Positions 43,595 to 52,008 of a stretch of DNA of 64,000 nt are shown one piece after another (within the stretch, counting starts at the first letter, position 1; each line of letters opens with the position of its first letter). The notes beneath the pieces are model-generated. The model was not told where the DNA came from, did not search any database, and saw nothing but the letters and a program-made list of their open reading frames with translations. The position numbers and the translations under genes are program-made. This DNA is from Bacteroidales bacterium UBA6192 (GTDB lineage: Bacteria > Bacteroidota > Bacteroidia > Bacteroidales > F082), in contig DITE01000008.1 of assembly GCA_002422725.1 (NCBI GenBank), forward strand, positions 1 to 64,000, given 5' to 3'.

Positions 43595-44347
43595 ATGGAT
43601 TTAACATTAAGAATATGGCGACAAGCTTCTGCCGATGCAAAAGGGAAGTTTGTCAATTATCAGGTTAAGGGAATTTCAGAAGAAGCTTCATTTCTCGAAA
43701 TGCTCGATGTGCTTAACGAAAGCCTGGTGATGAAGAATGAGGAGCCTGTGGCTTTTGATCACGATTGCCGCGAAGGAATCTGTGGTGCCTGCAGCCTCTA
43801 TATCAATGGCCGTCCGCATGGTCCCGACAAGGGCATTACAACTTGCCAGATGCATATGCGAAATTTTAAAAATGGCGAAACCATTGTGATCGAACCCTGG
43901 CGGGCCAAGCCTTTCCCTGTAATCAAAGACCTGATGGTCGATCGTTCCGCTTTTGATGAGATCATCCAGGCAGGTGGATTTATCTCTGTGCGCACAGGCG
44001 GAATCCCCGATGCCAATGCCATTCCGATACCCAAATTGAATGCCGATTTGGCCATGGATGCAGCTGCATGTATTGGCTGCGGGGCATGTGTGGCTGCCTG
44101 TAAAAATGCCAGTGCAATGCTATTTGTTGCAGCCAAGGTGTCGCAGTTTGCCTTGCTTCCTCAGGGCCGGCTCGAAGCATCAGAGCGTGTGCGCAACATG
44201 GTTGGTAAAATGGACGAACTGGGCTTCGGCAATTGTACCAATACCTACGCCTGCGAAGCCGAATGTCCCAAGGAAATTTCTGTAACACACATTGCCCGGA
44301 TGAACCGCGAATATCTGGTGGCAAAAGTAACAGCTCCAAAAGAATAA
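43595..44347 (+). CDS. sdhB: Succinate dehydrogenase/fumarate reductase iron-sulfur subunit
   Basis: Electron-transfer subunit linking the flavin to the quinone site. The 250-residue product holds a [2Fe-2S] ferredoxin domain with CREGICGACSLYING and a later ITTC. A C-terminal domain carries the two further cluster motifs CIGCGACVAACKNAS and CTNTYACEAECPKE. All cluster cysteines are present. It is the last gene of the operon, 36 bases after sdhA, and is followed by a strong terminator. The N-terminus MDLTLRIWRQ is the usual one. Confidence 0.97.
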   Translation: MDLTLRIWRQASADAKGKFVNYQVKGISEEASFLEMLDVLNESLVMKNEEPVAFDHDCREGICGACSLYINGRPHGPDKGITTCQMHMRNFKNGETIVIEPWRAKPFPVIKDLMVDRSAFDEIIQAGGFISVRTGGIPDANAIPIPKLNADLAMDAAACIGCGACVAACKNASAMLFVAAKVSQFALLPQGRLEASERVRNMVGKMDELGFGNCTNTYACEAECPKEISVTHIARMNREYLVAKVTAPKE

Positions 44348-44367
44348 AGTATCAATCCAAAGTGATC

Positions 44368-44394
44368 AGGCCGGCAAAGACCGGCCTTTTTTTT
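44368..44394 (+). terminator. Rho-independent terminator of sdhCAB
   Basis: AGGCCGG (44368-44374), a six-base loop, CCGGCCT (44381-44387), then a run of eight T. It begins 21 bases after the sdhB stop. Confidence 0.93.
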
Positions 44395-44452
44395 GTGGAA
44401 GATAGTCTATATCTCATAATTATTTGTTTCGAAACGGTTTCGATTTCGGCCT

Positions 44453-44480
44453 TTGTCTACAATGATTTTGGTTACTTTTG
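44453..44480 (+). promoter_or_regulatory. -33/-7 promoter of holB
   Basis: TTG at 44453-44455, 17 bases, then TACTTTTG at 44473-44480. Transcription near 44487 precedes the ATG at 44505 and excludes the upstream TTG at 44478 as a start. Confidence 0.7.
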
Positions 44481-44504
44481 AACCATCAGAAAAGAGTAAA
44501 CCGC

Positions 44505-45641
44505 ATGCAGTTTAGCGAAATCATAGGTCAGGATGTCCTCAAGCAGAAACTCATCCAGTCTGTCACCGAAAGCAGGGTAAGCCATGCCCAGATGTTTCTT
44601 GGCCCGGCCGGAAGCGGGAAACTTGCCCTTGCCCTGGCTTATGCCACCTATATCAATTGCACCGGCAGACGGGCTGATGACAGCTGTGGGATTTGCCCCT
44701 CCTGCGTTAAAATGGCCCGGCTGACGCATCCTGATTTACATTTTGTGTTTCCGACTACCACCACCAAAAAGGTGAAGAAAGATCCGGAATCAAATCTTTT
44801 TCTGGATGAATGGCGTCAGTTTGTTTTGCAGGAGAAGGCTTACACTGGACTGAATGCCTGGTATGGTTTTCTGGGCGTGGAAAACAAACAGGGAACCATT
44901 TTTACCCGCGATGCCACCGAACTGATCCGGAAGCTGAGTTTTAAAGCCTACGAAGCTGAATACAAAATTGCCCTTATCTGGATGGCAGAGAAAATCAATG
45001 CTCAGGCTGCCAATAAAATGCTTAAGCTGCTTGAAGAACCACCTGACAAAACCCTGTTTCTGCTCATTGCTGAAGAGCAGGATCAGATTCTGCCAACTGT
45101 GAGGTCAAGGACTTATCTGGTTAAGGTTCCCCGAACAAACGACAGTGATATTCTCGACGCATTGATAAGCAAATATCAGTGCAGGGAGGCTGAAGCACGC
45201 GAAGCTGCCTTGATGGCCAATGGCAACTGGCCCGAGGCTATCAGGATTTATGAAAACAATGAGGACGAGAAGTATAATTTTCAAACATTTCAGCAATGGA
45301 TGAGGCTTTGTTTTAAGTCGAATGTGATCGAGCTGACCGATTTTGCCTTGAACATTGCAGGTATTGGCCGCGAAAAGCAAAAAGCTTTACTTCACTATGG
45401 GCTCGGTGTTTTTCGGAATGGACTGCTTGTCAACAGCCGGCTTCATGAGTTGCTGCGCCTGACAGACGATGAGAAAGAATTTAATATCAAATTTGCTCCT
45501 TTTGTGCATCCGGCTGTGATTGTGCAGATGATCAGGTTGATGGACGAAGGTATTGAGCATATTGAACGCAATGCGCATGCAGGGATTCTATTTACAGATA
45601 TTAGTCTGAAAATGATTAAGTTGCTGAAAAACAAAAGCTGA
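44505..45641 (+). CDS. holB: DNA polymerase III subunit delta'
   Basis: Clamp-loader subunit of the DnaX/RFC family. The 378-residue product starts MQFSEIIGQDVLKQKL and has the P-loop GPAGSGKLALA (residues 33-43). The zinc-binding cysteines CTGRRADDSCGICPSC follow. The sensor/SRC-like segment MLKLLEEPPDKTLFLLIAE and the LPTVRSRT arginine-finger motif are typical. The collar domain occupies the C-terminal third. It is followed by ricT, an association also seen in Firmicutes, where holB and the PSP1 gene are neighbours. Confidence 0.93.
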   Translation: MQFSEIIGQDVLKQKLIQSVTESRVSHAQMFLGPAGSGKLALALAYATYINCTGRRADDSCGICPSCVKMARLTHPDLHFVFPTTTTKKVKKDPESNLFLDEWRQFVLQEKAYTGLNAWYGFLGVENKQGTIFTRDATELIRKLSFKAYEAEYKIALIWMAEKINAQAANKMLKLLEEPPDKTLFLLIAEEQDQILPTVRSRTYLVKVPRTNDSDILDALISKYQCREAEAREAALMANGNWPEAIRIYENNEDEKYNFQTFQQWMRLCFKSNVIELTDFALNIAGIGREKQKALLHYGLGVFRNGLLVNSRLHELLRLTDDEKEFNIKFAPFVHPAVIVQMIRLMDEGIEHIERNAHAGILFTDISLKMIKLLKNKS

Positions 45642-45661
45642 TTCAGTTGTGTTTTTTTGCG

Positions 45662-45669
45662 TATATTTG
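45662..45669 (+). promoter_or_regulatory. -7 promoter box for ricT
   Basis: TATATTTG, 18 bases before the ATG at 45688. It suggests that ricT and the genes after it can be transcribed independently of holB. Confidence 0.5.
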
Positions 45670-45687
45670 CCGGTAAATTATCTACTG

Positions 45688-46794
45688 ATGAACGAAGAAA
45701 GTACTGGCAAGGGAGCTGAGTTGTTTGTGCCGAGAGGATGCTGCCGTGCCCCACGTGTATATAACCCGAAAGACCGTATTTTTCAACATCAATGCTGCAA
45801 ACTTGATGAGCATAACTGGCTGAAAGGCTACGAGAATCCTGGAAATAGTGAGGAAAATAAAGTTGCAGAAGTCAGGTTTAAGAACGGAAGGAAGGATTTT
45901 TTTACCTACACCCGCGAAATAGAACTCAAAGAAGGTGAAATCATTGCTGTTGAAGCTGCTTCAGGGCACGATATAGGGATTGTAACCCTCACAGGCGACA
46001 TTGTTGCCTTGCAGATGAATCGCAAACGGGTTCAGCAAAAACCCGAAGACCTCAAGAAAGTGTACCGTCATGCCCGCCTGGCCGATGTGGAAAAATGGGT
46101 CAGTGCGATAGAGATGGAAAACACCACATTGTTTAAAACCCGCGAAATTGTGTATGACCTCAAACTTGAGATGAAGCTGAATGATGTTGAATACCAGGGC
46201 GATAAGACAAAAGCGATTTTTTATTACACCGCCGAAGACAGGGTCGATTTCAGGGAGTTGATCAAGCGACTGGCCGAAGAGTTTCATGTGCGGGTGGAAA
46301 TGAAACAAATTGGCATGCGGCAGGAAGCTGCAAAACTGGGAGGGATAGGTTCTTGTGGCCGCGAACTTTGTTGTGCATCCTGGATGTCCGACTTTAATTC
46401 GGTTTCGACCAGTGTTGCCCGCGTTCAGCAGCTGTCAACAAATCCGCAGAAACTGGCAGGACAGTGCGGAAAGCTGAAATGTTGTCTGAATTTTGAATAT
46501 GCAGCCTACCTTGATGCTCTCAAAGATTTTCCGGATGACCGCATTAACCTGAAGACAAAGCAAGGGGAAGCCGTTTACCAGAAAAGCGACATCTTTCGTA
46601 AATTGATGTGGTACAGTTATACACATGAACGCATGAACCTGATGGCCATCCCCATTGATAAAGTGAAGGAAATCATCGAAAGCAATAAAAAGGGAGTTTT
46701 ACCCGAAAAACTCGAAGATTTTGCATTCCTGAAAGAACAACATGCTGAGTTTGTTTCCAATAGCAACGATGGTGACCTGAATCGCTTCGACTAA
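45688..46794 (+). CDS. ricT: PSP1/RicT (YaaT)-like protein
   Basis: A 368-residue protein with the PSP1 domain. In Bacillus, RicT (YaaT) joins RicA and RicF in a complex that affects mRNA processing and development. The domain shows LKLEMKLNDVEYQ, KAIFYYTAEDRVDFRELIKRL and RIEMKQIG-like RVEMKQIGMRQEA. The cysteine signature GGIGSCGRELCCASW and GQCGKLKCCLNFEY follows. N-terminal cysteine pairs (RGCCRAP, HQCCKLD) are extra. ATG 45688 follows a -7 box, and an in-frame ATG at 45649 would precede it. The genes downstream are gldH and a class A PBP. The Bacteroidetes role is not established. Confidence 0.93.
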   Translation: MNEESTGKGAELFVPRGCCRAPRVYNPKDRIFQHQCCKLDEHNWLKGYENPGNSEENKVAEVRFKNGRKDFFTYTREIELKEGEIIAVEAASGHDIGIVTLTGDIVALQMNRKRVQQKPEDLKKVYRHARLADVEKWVSAIEMENTTLFKTREIVYDLKLEMKLNDVEYQGDKTKAIFYYTAEDRVDFRELIKRLAEEFHVRVEMKQIGMRQEAAKLGGIGSCGRELCCASWMSDFNSVSTSVARVQQLSTNPQKLAGQCGKLKCCLNFEYAAYLDALKDFPDDRINLKTKQGEAVYQKSDIFRKLMWYSYTHERMNLMAIPIDKVKEIIESNKKGVLPEKLEDFAFLKEQHAEFVSNSNDGDLNRFD

Positions 46795-46838
46795 CACAAT
46801 AAAACGACCAATAGAGCATTATATAAGAACCTGATTCA

Positions 46839-47306
46839 ATGATGAAAATAATTCTGATTTTGATGGTCTGCTTAGCCGCTTTCCTTACTTCCTGCGACAA
46901 GGGAAGGGTTATTGATGACAATATTGCCTTGTCAGCGCAGGGATGGGACAAAACTTATAAAGCCGATTTTGAGGTATCGATAGATGATACGGCATCGAAT
47001 TACAGGTTTTTTGTAAACATCCGAAATACAGTAGACTATCGTTACAGCAATTTATACATTTTTCTGAATACCCGTTTCCCAAACGGAAACATCACCCGCG
47101 ACACCATTGAGTGTTTGCTTGCCGATCCATCGGGCAAGTGGCTTGGAAGGGGAATTAGTAAAATGAAGGAGAATCAGATACTGCTCAATGCTTCGTTGCG
47201 GTTTCCGCTGAAAGGGGTATACCGGTTTGAAATAGAACAGGCTATGCGTGAAGAGAGTCTGAAGGGAATTAGCGACATTGGAATCCGGATTCAAAAAGCA
47301 AATTAG
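46839..47306 (+). CDS. gldH: Gliding motility lipoprotein GldH
   Basis: A 155-residue lipoprotein: signal peptide with lipobox FLTSC at residues 15-19, then a beta-rich domain containing GKWLGRGISKMKENQILL and FPLKGVYRFEIEQAMRE, matching GldH of gliding Bacteroidetes. In Flavobacterium GldH is needed for gliding and associated with T9SS function; homologues occur in non-gliding species too. It lies between ricT and the PBP1A gene with short gaps, and probably belongs to one operon. Six predicted T9SS cargo proteins are encoded in this window, which fits, but no core T9SS genes (gldKLMN, sprA) are here. Confidence 0.92.
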   Translation: MMKIILILMVCLAAFLTSCDKGRVIDDNIALSAQGWDKTYKADFEVSIDDTASNYRFFVNIRNTVDYRYSNLYIFLNTRFPNGNITRDTIECLLADPSGKWLGRGISKMKENQILLNASLRFPLKGVYRFEIEQAMREESLKGISDIGIRIQKAN

Positions 47307-47330
47307 CGTTTATCCATACAATTTCTGAAT

Positions 47331-49607
47331 ATGTCATCCAAAAAAACTCAAAAACAAGGCTTCTTTAATTACCTGTTCAAATTTTGGCTGATATACTTTG
47401 CCTTGATTTTTGCAACCATCCTGTTCTTTTTTGGGGTTGCCAACGAATGGTTTGGCAAAATGCCTTCTTTTGAAGAGCTCGAAAACCCTTCAACAAATCT
47501 GGCTTCTGAGATTTACGCCGCTGATGGTGTTCTGCTGGGCAACTATTATGTTGAAAACCGCTCAAACAGCCATTTCCGTAATTTATCACCCAATCTTGTC
47601 AATGCACTGCTGGCTATTGAGGACATTCGTTTTACAGATCATGCCGGCATTGACAAAAAAGCCCTGGTGCGTGTAGCCTGGGGAGTTGTTACCGGAAATA
47701 ACAAAGGAGGGGGCAGCACATTAACCCAGCAATTGGCTAAAAATCTGTTTCCACGGGGCGAGAATTTGTCCACATCAAAATTGATTATCCGCAAGTTTCA
47801 GGAATGGGTTACCGCAACAAAGCTCGAAAGGAATTACTCCAAGGAAGAGATTCTCGCTATGTATCTCAATACGGTTGCTTTTGGAAGCCATGCTTATGGA
47901 ATAAAATCGGCAGCACTCACCTTTTTCAACAAATCGCCCGATTCGCTTCTGATCGAAGAAGCAGCACTCATGGCCGGTGTGGTTAATGCCCCTACCTGGT
48001 ATAGTCCTGTTCGCAATCCGGAAAGGGCCTTAAAGCGTAGAAATCTGGTAATCAGCAAAATGGCTGATTATAACTTCATTACCCAACACGTAGCTGATTC
48101 GATTAAGCGAATACCAATCGATATGAGTAACTATGGGATAATGGACCACAATACCGGGCAGGCAACCTATTTCAGGGAGTTTTTGCGGGCCGAGATGCAT
48201 GAGTGGTGTGCAACACATTTCAAATCGGATGGAACGCCTTATGATTTGTACAAGGATGGACTAAAGATATACACTACCATTCACTCAAAAATGCAGCAAT
48301 ATGCTGAGGAGGCGGTCAGAGAGCATCTGGGGCTGGATATTCAGCCTGCGTTTTTCAAGCATTGGCGTGGTTACCCGAATGCACCTTTCGATTTCCCTGC
48401 CTCAGAAGTTAAATCTGAAGTAGAGAAAATCATGCAGCAAGCCATCAGAAGAAGCGACAGATACAGGCTTCTCAAAGCAGCCGGAACTCCTTCCGATTCA
48501 ATTTCACTGTTGTTCCGCACCCCGGTACGCATGCGGGTATTTTCATGGAAAGGAACGATCGACACCATCATGAGCCCGATCGACTCCATACGCTATTACA
48601 AGCACTATCTCATGTCGAGCTTGCTGTCGGTTGAATCCCGGACAGGCTTTGTCAGGGCTTATGTGGGGGGGAATGATTACCGGTTTTTTAAATACGATCA
48701 CGCCACACAAGCACGACGTCAGGTAGGTTCTACTTTTAAACCATTTTTATACACCCTTGCCATGCAGGAAGGGGAGTATTCGCCTTGTTATAAAGTACCA
48801 AATATTAAGTATAGTGTTCAGCTGTTTGATGGGACATTCTGGGAGCCCCGAAATTCATCCGATGAAAGGGTTGGCGAAGAGGTGACCCTGAAATGGGCAT
48901 TGGCCAATTCCAACAACTGGATTTCAGCCTACCTGATCAAGCGCTTTTCGCCCGAGGCAGTCATTCAGATAGCACGCAAAATGGGTGTTACTTCACCCAT
49001 TGACCCTGTTCCTGCTATAGCGCTCGGAACCCCTGACATTTCATTGTACGAAATGGTTGGGGCAATGAATACTTTCGCAAATAAAGGAGTGTATGTGAAA
49101 CCTGTTTTTATTACCCGTATTGAAGACAAGAACGGGAATGTGATTGACCGCTATGTCCCCCAAAGGAATGAGGCAATGGATGAGGTTACCGCTTATAAAA
49201 TGGTTCAGCTGATGAAAGGCGTTGTTGAGACAGGCACAGGAATCAGGTTGCGATTTAAGTATAAGTTTGACAATCCCGTTGCAGGTAAAACAGGAACCAC
49301 CCAAAACCAGTCTGATGGTTGGTTCATGGGCATCACTCCCGACCTGACTACCGGGGTGTGGGTAGGGGCCGAGGACCGAAGCGTGCATTTCCGTTCCATA
49401 AGTTTAGGACAGGGTGCCAACATGGCTTTACCGATCTGGGCATTGTATATGCGAAAAGTGTATAATGATCAGGCACTTAACATCAGCCAGGGTGATTTTG
49501 ATAAACCGCTCGTTGATGTGAGTGTCGAGTTTGATTGTGATAAATATGACAAGCAACATCAATCACAGGGCGGACGTGTGAAAGTGAATTATGACGACGA
49601 TTTCTAA
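47331..49607 (+). CDS. Class A penicillin-binding protein (PBP1A type)
   Basis: Bifunctional peptidoglycan synthase of 758 residues anchored by one N-terminal helix (about residues 14-37). The GT51 glycosyltransferase domain has EDIRFTDHAGID with the catalytic Glu, GGSTLTQQLAKNLF and LERNYSKEEILAMYLN. The transpeptidase domain has the nucleophile Ser467 in VGSTFKPF, the second motif LANSNNW (S-x-N) and Lys653-Thr-Gly in AGKTGTT. All motifs are intact. The C-terminal tail is short, acidic and basic (RVKVNYDDDF). It begins 24 bases after gldH, a pairing that may tie wall synthesis to envelope machinery in the same transcript. Confidence 0.96.
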   Translation: MSSKKTQKQGFFNYLFKFWLIYFALIFATILFFFGVANEWFGKMPSFEELENPSTNLASEIYAADGVLLGNYYVENRSNSHFRNLSPNLVNALLAIEDIRFTDHAGIDKKALVRVAWGVVTGNNKGGGSTLTQQLAKNLFPRGENLSTSKLIIRKFQEWVTATKLERNYSKEEILAMYLNTVAFGSHAYGIKSAALTFFNKSPDSLLIEEAALMAGVVNAPTWYSPVRNPERALKRRNLVISKMADYNFITQHVADSIKRIPIDMSNYGIMDHNTGQATYFREFLRAEMHEWCATHFKSDGTPYDLYKDGLKIYTTIHSKMQQYAEEAVREHLGLDIQPAFFKHWRGYPNAPFDFPASEVKSEVEKIMQQAIRRSDRYRLLKAAGTPSDSISLLFRTPVRMRVFSWKGTIDTIMSPIDSIRYYKHYLMSSLLSVESRTGFVRAYVGGNDYRFFKYDHATQARRQVGSTFKPFLYTLAMQEGEYSPCYKVPNIKYSVQLFDGTFWEPRNSSDERVGEEVTLKWALANSNNWISAYLIKRFSPEAVIQIARKMGVTSPIDPVPAIALGTPDISLYEMVGAMNTFANKGVYVKPVFITRIEDKNGNVIDRYVPQRNEAMDEVTAYKMVQLMKGVVETGTGIRLRFKYKFDNPVAGKTGTTQNQSDGWFMGITPDLTTGVWVGAEDRSVHFRSISLGQGANMALPIWALYMRKVYNDQALNISQGDFDKPLVDVSVEFDCDKYDKQHQSQGGRVKVNYDDDF

Positions 49608-49735
49608 GTAGTAATCTGTAGCTTTTTCACCAAATCTGCTTGAAGTGATCCATATTATTTGAACCAACAGGGCTTGGCAATTGTTTATGCCATTGCAGTT
49701 CTTCCCATAACTTCTTAACTTTCACCCAATCTGCT

Positions 49736-50647
49736 ATGAGGATAATCTTGTTATCTATTGTGTTTTCGTTGGTTGCCGAGGTTTTCTCACAACCCATCCG
49801 GATCAATCAACCTGTCAGGTTTCTTGCACTTGGCGACTCATACACAATTGGTCAAAGTGTGGAGAATCACGAGAGATGGCCCAATCAGTTTGTAGATGAG
49901 CTTGTTAAACTTGGATACAATGTTGAGGAATTGCGAATCATTGCCCAAACCGGGTGGACAACATCCAGCCTTCAAAATGCCATTAATCAGCAGATGCCTA
50001 TTGAGGGATACAATCTCATTTCGCTTCTGATTGGCGTCAACAATCAGTTTTTTGGCGGGAATGTTCAGGATTACACGCCTCAGTTTCAGTCGTTATTACA
50101 GCAGGCAATCGCATTAGCCGGTGGCAAGCCGTCAAATGTGTTTGTACTCTCTATTCCCGATTATGCCTACACGCCCTTTGGCAATGGAAACCCCTCAATC
50201 AGTGCAGGAATCGATGCTTTCAACGATGCAAACCGTTTTCTTGCAGGCATTTATCAGGTAAGGTATGTTGATATTACCCCGATATCGAGGCTGGGCCTGC
50301 AGCAACCTGAACTGGTGGCCTCCGACAACCTGCACCCCAGTGCCCTGATGTACAGGCTGTGGGTGGATGAGATATTGAAGTATGTTGAAGGGGAATTAAA
50401 CATCATGGAGAAGGCGTCAAATCAACCCGGGATATTTTTTTCCGGTGACCGCTTGATGGTCGGTACAGGCCCGTGGGTTCAGTACAGCATTTTTAGCATG
50501 TCGGGCAGTTTGCTCATGCATGGAAGCCTTGAGGATAAGCAGGAAAACGGCATTCAGTTGGATCAGCTTCCGAACGGGATTTATTTGGTTCGCTTCAAAG
50601 ATGTCAGGGGTAATGTTTTTACCAAAAAACTTGCCCTGATCGGGTAG
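49736..50647 (+). CDS. Secreted SGNH/GDSL hydrolase with T9SS sorting domain
   Basis: A 303-residue exported esterase-like protein. After a signal peptide (to about residue 19) the SGNH motifs appear in order: block I FLALGDSYTIG (Ser near residue 35), Gly in IAQTGWTTSS, Asn in LIGVNNQFF and block V SDNLHPSALMY with Asp and His. The C-terminal 75 residues form a T9SS type-A sorting domain ending LPNGIYLVRFKD and KKLALIG, although the usual YPNP start is not obvious. Likely to act on ester-linked acyl groups of sugars or lipids outside the cell. The gene stands between PBP1A and another T9SS cargo gene. Confidence 0.9.
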   Translation: MRIILLSIVFSLVAEVFSQPIRINQPVRFLALGDSYTIGQSVENHERWPNQFVDELVKLGYNVEELRIIAQTGWTTSSLQNAINQQMPIEGYNLISLLIGVNNQFFGGNVQDYTPQFQSLLQQAIALAGGKPSNVFVLSIPDYAYTPFGNGNPSISAGIDAFNDANRFLAGIYQVRYVDITPISRLGLQQPELVASDNLHPSALMYRLWVDEILKYVEGELNIMEKASNQPGIFFSGDRLMVGTGPWVQYSIFSMSGSLLMHGSLEDKQENGIQLDQLPNGIYLVRFKDVRGNVFTKKLALIG

Positions 50648-50657
50648 TTTATTTTAC

Positions 50658-50688
50658 TTGTTATCTCAGGTTGCAAAGCTTATATTTG
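50658..50688 (+). promoter_or_regulatory. -33/-7 promoter for the gene at 50731
   Basis: TTG at 50658-50660, 20 bases, then TATATTTG at 50681-50688. Predicted start of transcription near 50695, about 36 bases before the ATG. Confidence 0.7.
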
Positions 50689-50730
50689 TTGGGTCGTTTC
50701 TATTAACTCTGGCCAAATACCTAAATTATT

Positions 50731-51576
50731 ATGAATGCACACGCCAACCTTAGTTTTGCCTGGATAATTGTTCTATTGCTTTTCAATTTCTCAGCACTAC
50801 AAACAATCAGGTCACAGGAATATCTAAAAGTTCATGAAGTATATGATTTTGACCCAGGTGATGAATATCACTATACACATGATTATTATGAAAAAGTTCA
50901 TTCAACAAATCAAACTATATACTATGTGGAGGATCTAATAAACATAACTATTTTTCAGAAGTTCTATTCTGCTGATGAAGATACTGTTTTTTATGTTCGA
51001 AATGTGACGAAATTTAATTATCTGAATAACCAGATAACAGAGGTGTCAGACACTGTTTATTTTACCAACCTAAATGAAAACGCTTCTCCTATTGGCTTGA
51101 TCTATATTAAGTTTCTGCCAGATTATTGCAACGGACGTGAGATGAATGAGTATTCTACTGGTGACTCTTTTGGAGCAAAATTGAGAATATTTGTGAGGGG
51201 TTGTGGTAATACACGCAATTCTAGTGGTAATTCTGGTGGAGGTTCTTCAATTCATTCAGATTACAAGCTTTTTCATTATAGAAAGGGAGAAGAAACGTGG
51301 GGCAACCCTGTTTTTGTATCCATTGAAAGCCAAAAGATACCCAAGGAGGCTTTGAGGCTTTATCCAAATCCGGCAAGCAACATCGTATACTTTGACTTTG
51401 CGGGTTTGACCGAATTTGATTGTTACCTGTATAATCAGGAAGGGCAAATGCTTATGCAGTTAAGGGTTGATAGTCAAAGGAACTGGATGGATATTTCGGG
51501 TCTTCAACCCGGGATGTATTGTATTAAAGTCAATCATGAAAATTATTCGTCCACAACAAAACTCATTCGGATGTAG
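50731..51576 (+). CDS. Secreted protein of unknown function with T9SS sorting domain
   Basis: A 281-residue exported protein that I do not recognise. A signal peptide (hydrophobic residues about 10-24, then RSQE) leads into roughly 170 residues rich in Tyr, Asp, Asn and Thr with predicted beta strands, e.g. FDPGDEYHYTHDYYEK. A Ser/Gly/Asn-rich linker (about residues 164-175) and two cysteines (Cys133, Cys160 region) follow. The last 75 residues are a T9SS type-A domain starting LRLYPNPASN. Codon use is more AT-rich than in neighbouring housekeeping genes. It has its own promoter and a terminator after it. Without the sorting domain nothing suggests an enzyme. Confidence 0.8.
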   Translation: MNAHANLSFAWIIVLLLFNFSALQTIRSQEYLKVHEVYDFDPGDEYHYTHDYYEKVHSTNQTIYYVEDLINITIFQKFYSADEDTVFYVRNVTKFNYLNNQITEVSDTVYFTNLNENASPIGLIYIKFLPDYCNGREMNEYSTGDSFGAKLRIFVRGCGNTRNSSGNSGGGSSIHSDYKLFHYRKGEETWGNPVFVSIESQKIPKEALRLYPNPASNIVYFDFAGLTEFDCYLYNQEGQMLMQLRVDSQRNWMDISGLQPGMYCIKVNHENYSSTTKLIRM

Positions 51577-51646
51577 CAGGAGTTGGTTTACTGATTCTCA
51601 TATAGTGTCTTTGACCTTGCCAAGACGGAGTAACGCATGTTTTATT

Positions 51647-51680
51647 AGCCGATGATAGTGTACGCATTAATCGGCTTTTT
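51647..51680 (+). terminator. Possible terminator after the 50731 gene
   Basis: AGCCGAT (51647-51653) pairs with ATCGGCT (51670-51676) across a 16-base loop, followed by five T. It lies 70 bases after the stop codon. Confidence 0.55.
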
Positions 51681-51708
51681 GTATATTTATTTTACAAAAA
51701 AACATTGT

Positions 51709-51736
51709 TTGGTTTTCAAGAATTATCATAAATTTG
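51709..51736 (+). promoter_or_regulatory. -33/-7 promoter of the tRNA(CAT) gene
   Basis: TTG at 51709-51711, 17 bases, then TAAATTTG at 51729-51736. Predicts a leader of about 39 bases before the tRNA. Confidence 0.7.
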
Positions 51737-51781
51737 CACCCCTGTTGTTAAGACAACAGTTCTTGTCAAGCAATTGCAAGA

Positions 51782-51855
51782 GGGCCTATAGCTCAGTTGG
51801 TTAGAGCACCTGACTCATAATCAGGTGGTCCCAGGTTCAAGCCCTGGTGGGCCCA
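51782..51855 (+). tRNA. tRNA with CAT anticodon, probably tRNA-Ile2
   Basis: A complete cloverleaf of 74 bases: acceptor GGGCCTA pairing with TGGGCCC, D arm AGCTCAGTTGGTTAGAGC and anticodon stem CCTGA/TCAGG. The loop is CTCATAA (anticodon CAT), and the T arm has GGTTCAAG. The 3' CCA is not encoded. CAT serves both Met and, after lysidine modification, Ile(AUA). The C4-G69 and C5-G68 acceptor pairs match the known determinants for TilS, so tRNA-Ile2 is favoured over elongator Met. Confidence 0.9.
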
Positions 51856-51867
51856 CATCACATTAAT

Positions 51868-51893
51868 AAGGGAGTCGCACAAACTCCCTTTTT
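51868..51893 (+). terminator. Rho-independent terminator after the tRNA
   Basis: AAGGGAGT (51868-51875) pairs with ACTCCCTT (51883-51890) around a seven-base loop, with a T run to 51893. It begins 13 bases after the tRNA end. Confidence 0.88.
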
Positions 51894-52008
51894 GTTTTTT
51901 AGTCAGCAGGCTTTGCAATTTTTAACAAATAATCAACTGATACTTAATCGTTATTACAAGCTAATGTTCCATCTTTGCAGTGGTTTTACCTTTCAAATCC
52001 TATAACTT

